In this document: positions 59,100 through 64,000 of the stretch, piece after piece
Layout of the letters: each line of letters begins with the position of its first letter
Numbering within the stretch: the first letter of the stretch is position 1
From: Liquidambar formosana
Taxonomy: Eukaryota > Streptophyta > Magnoliopsida > Saxifragales > Altingiaceae
DNA: 64,000 nucleotides
NCBI GenBank assembly: GCA_039720395.1
Contig: CM077820.1
Coordinates: forward strand, 14,531,848 to 14,595,847
Direction of reading: 5' to 3'
The notes under the pieces: generated by a model
What the model was told of the DNA's origin: nothing
Seen by the model: only the letters and a program-made list of their open reading frames with translations
The model's database searches: none
Made by a program: the position numbers and the translations under genes

Positions 59100-61330
59100 T
59101 GTGACCTAGCGATGCCAATTTTAATTCCAAGCCCAATGTATGGAAGCAAACGTGACCTACGAATACTAATATTAATTCCAGACCTGATGTGTACAAGCTA
59201 CACTTCCAAGGACCCTAGAGTCCACGCAAACTGGACAAAGGTCGTCCACTATCAAGTAATAATGGTGCAAAGACGTACTTTTTTGTTTTTTTTGGTTTTT
59301 TGTTTTTTGTTTTTTTTGATAGGAACGGTGCAAAGACTTTGACCAAAATAAAAAATAAAAAATTCCGGCAATAATCATGATCTCACCCCATTTAGGAGAT
59401 GTGAGAAAATATCAAATTTGAATAAAATTTGGGATATCCCAAAATATTTGATCACCTTTCCATTTTATTTGATCACCTTTTCATTTTGGGATATTCCAAA
59501 ATAGTTGACTACTTTCAAAACTCAAACAAAAAATATATGTTATTTTCCTAAAATACTTATTTTTTAGCTAATTTTTCCTTAGAAAATTAATCTTTTTTCT
59601 CACAGGGGGTATTTTATGTGACAAAATTAGTCTTATTATTGAAATTCTAGTAAGAGTTTGATAGGAAGTGTAATTGGAGAAGAGAATAAATAAAATAGGG
59701 CAAGTTTTAAAAAATTCCTAAAAAATGAAAGAAGTTTATTATTTTTATTATTTTTATTTATAAAAAAAAAGGACTTAGATATTAAAAAGAATAAAATGCC
59801 AAGAATGTCTTATGACCCATGCATGTAACACAAGCCAGCATTTTGAATTAGTGGCCACTGCCCAGGTACATATGATTTATGCCCTTCTTTGTCTCTGTGA
59901 AAGTCAAGAATGATATGTGACTTACCAATATAAATTCCAGCCTCGATGTGTGAAAGCAAACACTTCCAAGGGGACCCCAAAGTCCATGCAAACTGGACAA
60001 AGGTCGTCCACTACAAAGACTTCCAAAAAAAAAATAGAAAAAGACTTGAGAGTGAAAATAATTGGGCATCGTTCATTTTCATGACCATCCAGACACCCAC
60101 CAAAATATGGTCATCATGAAACGTGAGGATTGCGGTATCGTAGTTTATAAAGTCATGTCAATGGATGTGTCAATGCTATATTGCAATTATTTTTCTTTAG
60201 TGAGTTATGTGAAAAATGATCAAACATTAAGAGGGTTTCTTGTAATTTATACAAGATAAAATTTCAATTAAGAAATATGTATGACCCCTACTTGTAAGTA
60301 TGTAACACAAGCCAGCATTTTGGAATGTGAAAAATATACGTTACATCTTCAATACGCCAATATTGGAATTCTAATAATGATATGTGAGCTATCTTCTTTC
60401 AATACAAGAGGTCTTGGGTTTAATTCTCACCACTCCCTTTCAAGGCTATTCCCATGAACTTTGTCTTGTAATTGCCCAGTGTATGTGGGACGGAGGGATT
60501 GTATGTGCCAAAGGGATTAGTCAAATGCAAAACGTCTGGAACCTCATGATATCCCAATTAAAAAAAAAAAAGGATATAGATATGTGAGTTATTGGAAAGA
60601 GATCTTCTCTATTAATTAGATGGTCTAATTAATATCGAACTATTCATATCATATGAAATCTACCAAAACATATGAGTTTCACATGATAAGTATGAACAGT
60701 CTAAATTTCAATGGATCATTCATTATATTGGAATTCATTGTATTGGAGAGGATCTTATTCAGTGACCTACCAATATTAATTCTAGGCCCATGTGTAAAAG
60801 CAACATTTCCAAGGACCCCAAAGTCCACGCAAATTGGACAAAGGTTGTCCATCCACTATATACGTACCAACGGTGCCAACTGCAAAGACTATGGGGATAA
60901 AAAAAAAAAAAAAAACACAAAAAGATTCCGACATTAATCATGATCTCACCCCATTTAAGAGATGTGAAAAAAACATGAAAAAAGAATTGGAAAAATTTTT
61001 ATTTGCCAAGCGGTTAAAAATAGAAAATGAAACAAAATATAAATTTAGAAAAGAAGTGTTTTGAAACCTGCTTAAAAAATTATGGGAAAAAAAAATCAAA
61101 TGCTTGAAAAAAAATGAAATTATTAATCCACCTACACTTTTATACTTGATTTACTTGATAAAAGCTATGGTTGTTCGCTCTTTAATTTGCAGCAAGGATT
61201 CTGACGCAAATTTTCTCTTCCCGTTTCAAGAAAAGCTAGTCTCCAACCGTTTTCTTTTTTCTAAAGATTTTTCAACTGTGTCCATAGAGAATGATGGTTT
61301 TGAACTTTTGATACTCACTCCGTCCCATGA
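59100..61330. repeat. Segmental duplication beta, copy 3
   Basis: Third copy of the 11.5/19.1 kb segment, 40 kb away, including the SINE at about 60,380-60,565 and three 85-bp motifs. It ends where RLP-flank sequence begins (about 61,325). Non-coding. Confidence 0.8.
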
Positions 61331-61876
61331 GTTTCAGACTTTTGGAATAGCTGGTGGCTGTTCTCTGTGATATATTCTACCCCGAAGAATCTCCCTTAAT
61401 TTAATGTAATCCTTTTACTTTCTCTCTGCTATCTAAGCCTCACAGGTTTTTTGATGGGCCCAAGCCTCATAGTGTTGCTAAAATATTGCTATATGTCTTG
61501 ATAGCAATTCTCCAGGAACACAGATTTTTTCTTTCATTAATTATTATGTTGTTTTGTGCACGAATTTATCGTTACAATGATAAATACAGATGCATTGCAG
61601 TGACAGAATTTTACAATGTTTCTTAACTCATGTTCAAATTTGAATTGCGTACCACGGAAATTTTATGACTCTATCGAGCAATCAATCCTATGGAATGTCT
61701 TCGAATTTCTGGAATTCGTTTCACATTGATTTTTATTTTTGAAATAAAAAATTATTTTCTTTTCTTAGCTAGGCTTGGCCCCTTGATCTGTTAATTCGTT
61801 AAAGCAACACTAAGCTTATGAAAAATAACTTGGCACCTAAATGCATACACTGAGATTATATGTGACATTTTTCCAA
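61331..61876. other. RLP-flank DNA, no gene
   Basis: Matches 290-560 loosely and 26,050-26,520 closely. Non-coding. Confidence 0.55.
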
Positions 61877-61881
61877 TCGAT

Positions 61882-63670
61882 TGTAAGAGAATAGAAATAG
61901 AATCATTGTAATAATGTAATTGAGATATGTTGAATCATTACAGTAATGTAATTGAGATACGTATCTCAATCCCAATCTTTGAGATTGGGTTGGTGTGATT
62001 TGATTAGGAGGATGAATATTTGATTAATCTTAGGTGATCTCCTTTCCATATGTAGTCTATGTTGAGACTTCTATTTAAACCATTGTAATCAGGTAATTCT
62101 ATTATCAATGAGAATTTAGTTTTTCTATATGGTATCAGAGCGGGTCGGTTGGACCTAGGTTTTTCTTCAACAACTTCCACGCCTCCGGCGGGCGGCGCTC
62201 TGTCGCCCGTCCGGTTTAAACTTTTGTTTCATCTTCTCTCTCTAGTATTTCACCCAAAAAAAAAAAAAAAAAAAACCTTCATTCCCTCATCAAATAACTG
62301 AGTTGCCTTCACTACAAGAAAAATGAGTATTAACGGCGTCATATTTACGGCGTGCTCAAATTTGCTGTAAAATGTGTACTGAATGCCAGCTATTTAAGAA
62401 ATAAACAATAATAAAATTAACGGCGTGCAAACCATCTGCCATGAAAAGTCAATTATGGCCTGTAAAATGCCGTGGATAGCATTATTCACGTTTTTGTTGC
62501 ATGTCATTAAACGGCATTTACGGCGTGCCCAAAAATGCCATTAAAACGTATTTACGGCGTGCTCAAATTTGCTGTTAAAGTATATTCACGGCATTTCTTT
62601 GTATGTTGTTAAAAGGTATTTATGGCGTGCATAAAAATGTATGTCGTTAAAAGGTATTTATGGCGTGCATTAAAATGCCGTTACACAGTATTTACGGCGT
62701 GCCTCCAAATGTCGTTAAAATGTATTTACGGCATGCACAAAAATGCCGTTACACGGTATTTACGGCTTGCACAAAAATGCCATTTAAATATATTCACGGC
62801 ATGCCTCGGTATGTCGTTCAAAGGTATTTACGGCGTGTCTCCAAATGCCGTGGATAATCATTTACGGCGCGCAAACAAATGCCGTCAATAAGCTTATTTA
62901 CGACGTAAAATGCACGCCGTGGATAATGTAGACTTTCCACGGCGTTGCACCTAACGGCGTACCAATGTACGCCGTGGAAAGTCATTAACGGCGTTTTTTG
63001 CGCGCCGTGGAAACTCATTTTTCTTGTAGTGCTTGTTATATTCAAATGTCTACGATGTTCCTCTCTATCATCAATTTTTTGCTTGTGCAAAAGTTCAATC
63101 GGGTTTCAAAACCTTGGACTAATGGTTCGTTCGAAGGAAGAAGAAGAACAAGAAAAAGAAGACTTGAGGACTTTGGAAAGCCCAAGTTTGGTCCATTGAG
63201 GCACGTCGTGGCACAAAGAAGCCCTGGCCCGTAGAGACCCTCCTTTTTAGCCTATGAGGCTTATCTTCGTTCTCAATTTCCATTCAAACGATATTCACTA
63301 GTAGAATCTAATGGTGGAAGGACACCCAGAAAAACATGCAAACGAGCAACAAGGCAAGGATTTAATGGCAAATCCATGAAGATTTTTTGCAAAAAAAATC
63401 CCCATGAATTTGAGGGGGAATGTAAGAGAATAGAAATAGAATCATTGTAATAATGTAATTGAGAGATATGTTGAATCATTACAATAATGTAATTGAGATA
63501 CGTATCTCAATCCCAATCTTTGAGATTGGGTTGGTGTGATTTGATTAGGAGGATGAATATTTGATTAATCTTAGGTGATCTCCTTTCCATATTTAGTCTA
63601 TGTTGAGACTTCTATTTAAACCATTGTAATCAGGCAATTCTATTATCAATGAGAATTTAGTTTTTCTATA
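61882..63670 (+). mobile_element. Small non-autonomous Copia-type LTR retrotransposon (TRIM-like)
   Basis: 5' LTR 61882-62129 and 3' LTR 63421-63670 are almost identical (start TGTAAGAGAATAG, end TTTTTCTATA). Primer-binding site TGGTATCAGAGC at 62130-62141 (initiator-Met tRNA type) directly follows the 5' LTR; polypurine GAGGGGGAA directly precedes the 3' LTR; perfect 5-bp duplication TCGAT (61877-61881 and 63671-63675). Without the nested CACTA insert the interior is only about 570 bp and has no gag or pol. Confidence 0.92.
62310..63031. mobile_element. CACTA (En/Spm) non-autonomous element nested in the LTR element
   Basis: Perfect 19-bp TIRs CACTACAAGAAAAATGAGT, 3-bp duplication CTT (62307-62309 and 63032-63034), 722 bp. 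The interior is an array of about 37-bp units alternating ACGGCGTGC and AATGCCGTTA in both orientations, typical of subterminal repeats. No transposase; the short repetitive ORFs inside are by-products of the array. Confidence 0.92.
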
Positions 63671-63675
63671 TCGAT

Positions 63676-64000
63676 ACCATGGGAAGAGTACACCAGTCTC
63701 GCGGATGCGTGGAACATATTAATAAAACAGTTCCTTTACATTTGTAAATAGGTAAAATTTGGAAATAAAAAAATTGCTTTTCGTTAATTAAATGGGCTCT
63801 GCAGTAGGCACATCTCCTAAATCTTGTTGACCATATTCAACTAAATGGGCAAAGTCCCAGGAAAATCTATCAATTTTTTCCAAAACAATATGAAATTGGA
63901 AACCTGTGAATATGAGTAAAACCATCCATCTCAAGGATGTCATCACTGGCATCATGTTCCAACACATACACACATTCATATTCCCATATTACATATTTTA
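63676..64000. other. RLP-flank DNA continuing past the window
   Basis: Matches 26,575-27,020 but lacks the MITE at 26,756-26,913. Non-coding. Confidence 0.6.

Noticed and set aside
62622..62891. Repetitive ORF (MACIKM..., 89 codons)
   Set aside because: By-product of the CACTA subterminal repeat array; both strands give similar pseudo-ORFs.
62310..63031. Regular repeats resembling a CRISPR array
   Set aside because: Units are degenerate and palindromic, the array lies between CACTA TIRs with a 3-bp target duplication, and the DNA is plant nuclear.
1..64000. Endogenous viral genes or bacterial-type operons
   Set aside because: No capsid, replicase or movement-protein frame and no prokaryotic-style gene packing seen on either strand.

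Overview
The window looks like AT-rich nuclear DNA of a eudicot plant. The grounds are an intronless extracellular-LRR receptor-like protein (RLP) gene of the plant EIX/Cf type, plant-type splice sites in a broken multi-exon gene, and a dense mix of plant transposons (Copia-type LTRs with a TGGTATCAGAGC primer-binding site, CACTA, PIF/Harbinger-, Mutator- and Stowaway-like MITEs, a Helitron-like element, SINEs and LINE tails). I cannot name the species.

Coding content is low. One intact large gene is present: RLP1 (5004-8222, minus, 1072 codons), a membrane-anchored LRR receptor with no kinase domain. A second full-length RLP (51233-54532, minus) carries two frameshifts and one stop. A third (37839 to about 38455, minus) survives only as its C-terminal part. 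Two small plus-strand genes at 30720-30887 and 34547-34714 encode nearly identical 55-residue secreted cysteine-rich peptides. They lie in a tandem duplication of about 2 kb, and their mature parts differ only at synonymous sites. A fragmented gene at 39314-42709 (minus) is a decayed copy of a plant protein joining a DNA-photolyase-like N-terminal domain to an alpha/beta-hydrolase.

Layout. 1-10.3 kb: RLP1 with its flanks and a probable 3'-UTR intron. 10.3-25.6 kb: repeated segments (11.5-14.2 kb matches 19.1-22.0 kb and, far away, 59.1-61.3 kb) with a Helitron candidate and a solo LTR. 25.6-29.6 kb: an RLP flank without its gene, plus a 1.4 kb solo LTR. 29.6-35.9 kb: the duplicated peptide-gene block. 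36.3-38.5 kb: an exon-like CpG-rich patch, then the RLP3 remnant with a solo LTR. 39.3-42.7 kb: the photolyase/hydrolase pseudogene. 43.0-49.9 kb: a perfect hairpin, further RLP flanks, LINE tails. 49.8-55.5 kb: RLP2 and its flanks. 55.5-61.3 kb: tandem segmental duplications. 61.9-63.7 kb: a small Copia-type element with a CACTA element nested in it.

The unifying theme is a birth-and-death RLP cluster. The same 5'- and 3'-flank sequences recur many times, sometimes around a gene, sometimes with the gene lost. An exon-like block with one conserved 22-25-codon reading frame recurs four times on the 3' side of RLP genes or their remains. The points that most deserve follow-up are the duplicated 55-residue peptide genes and this recurring exon.
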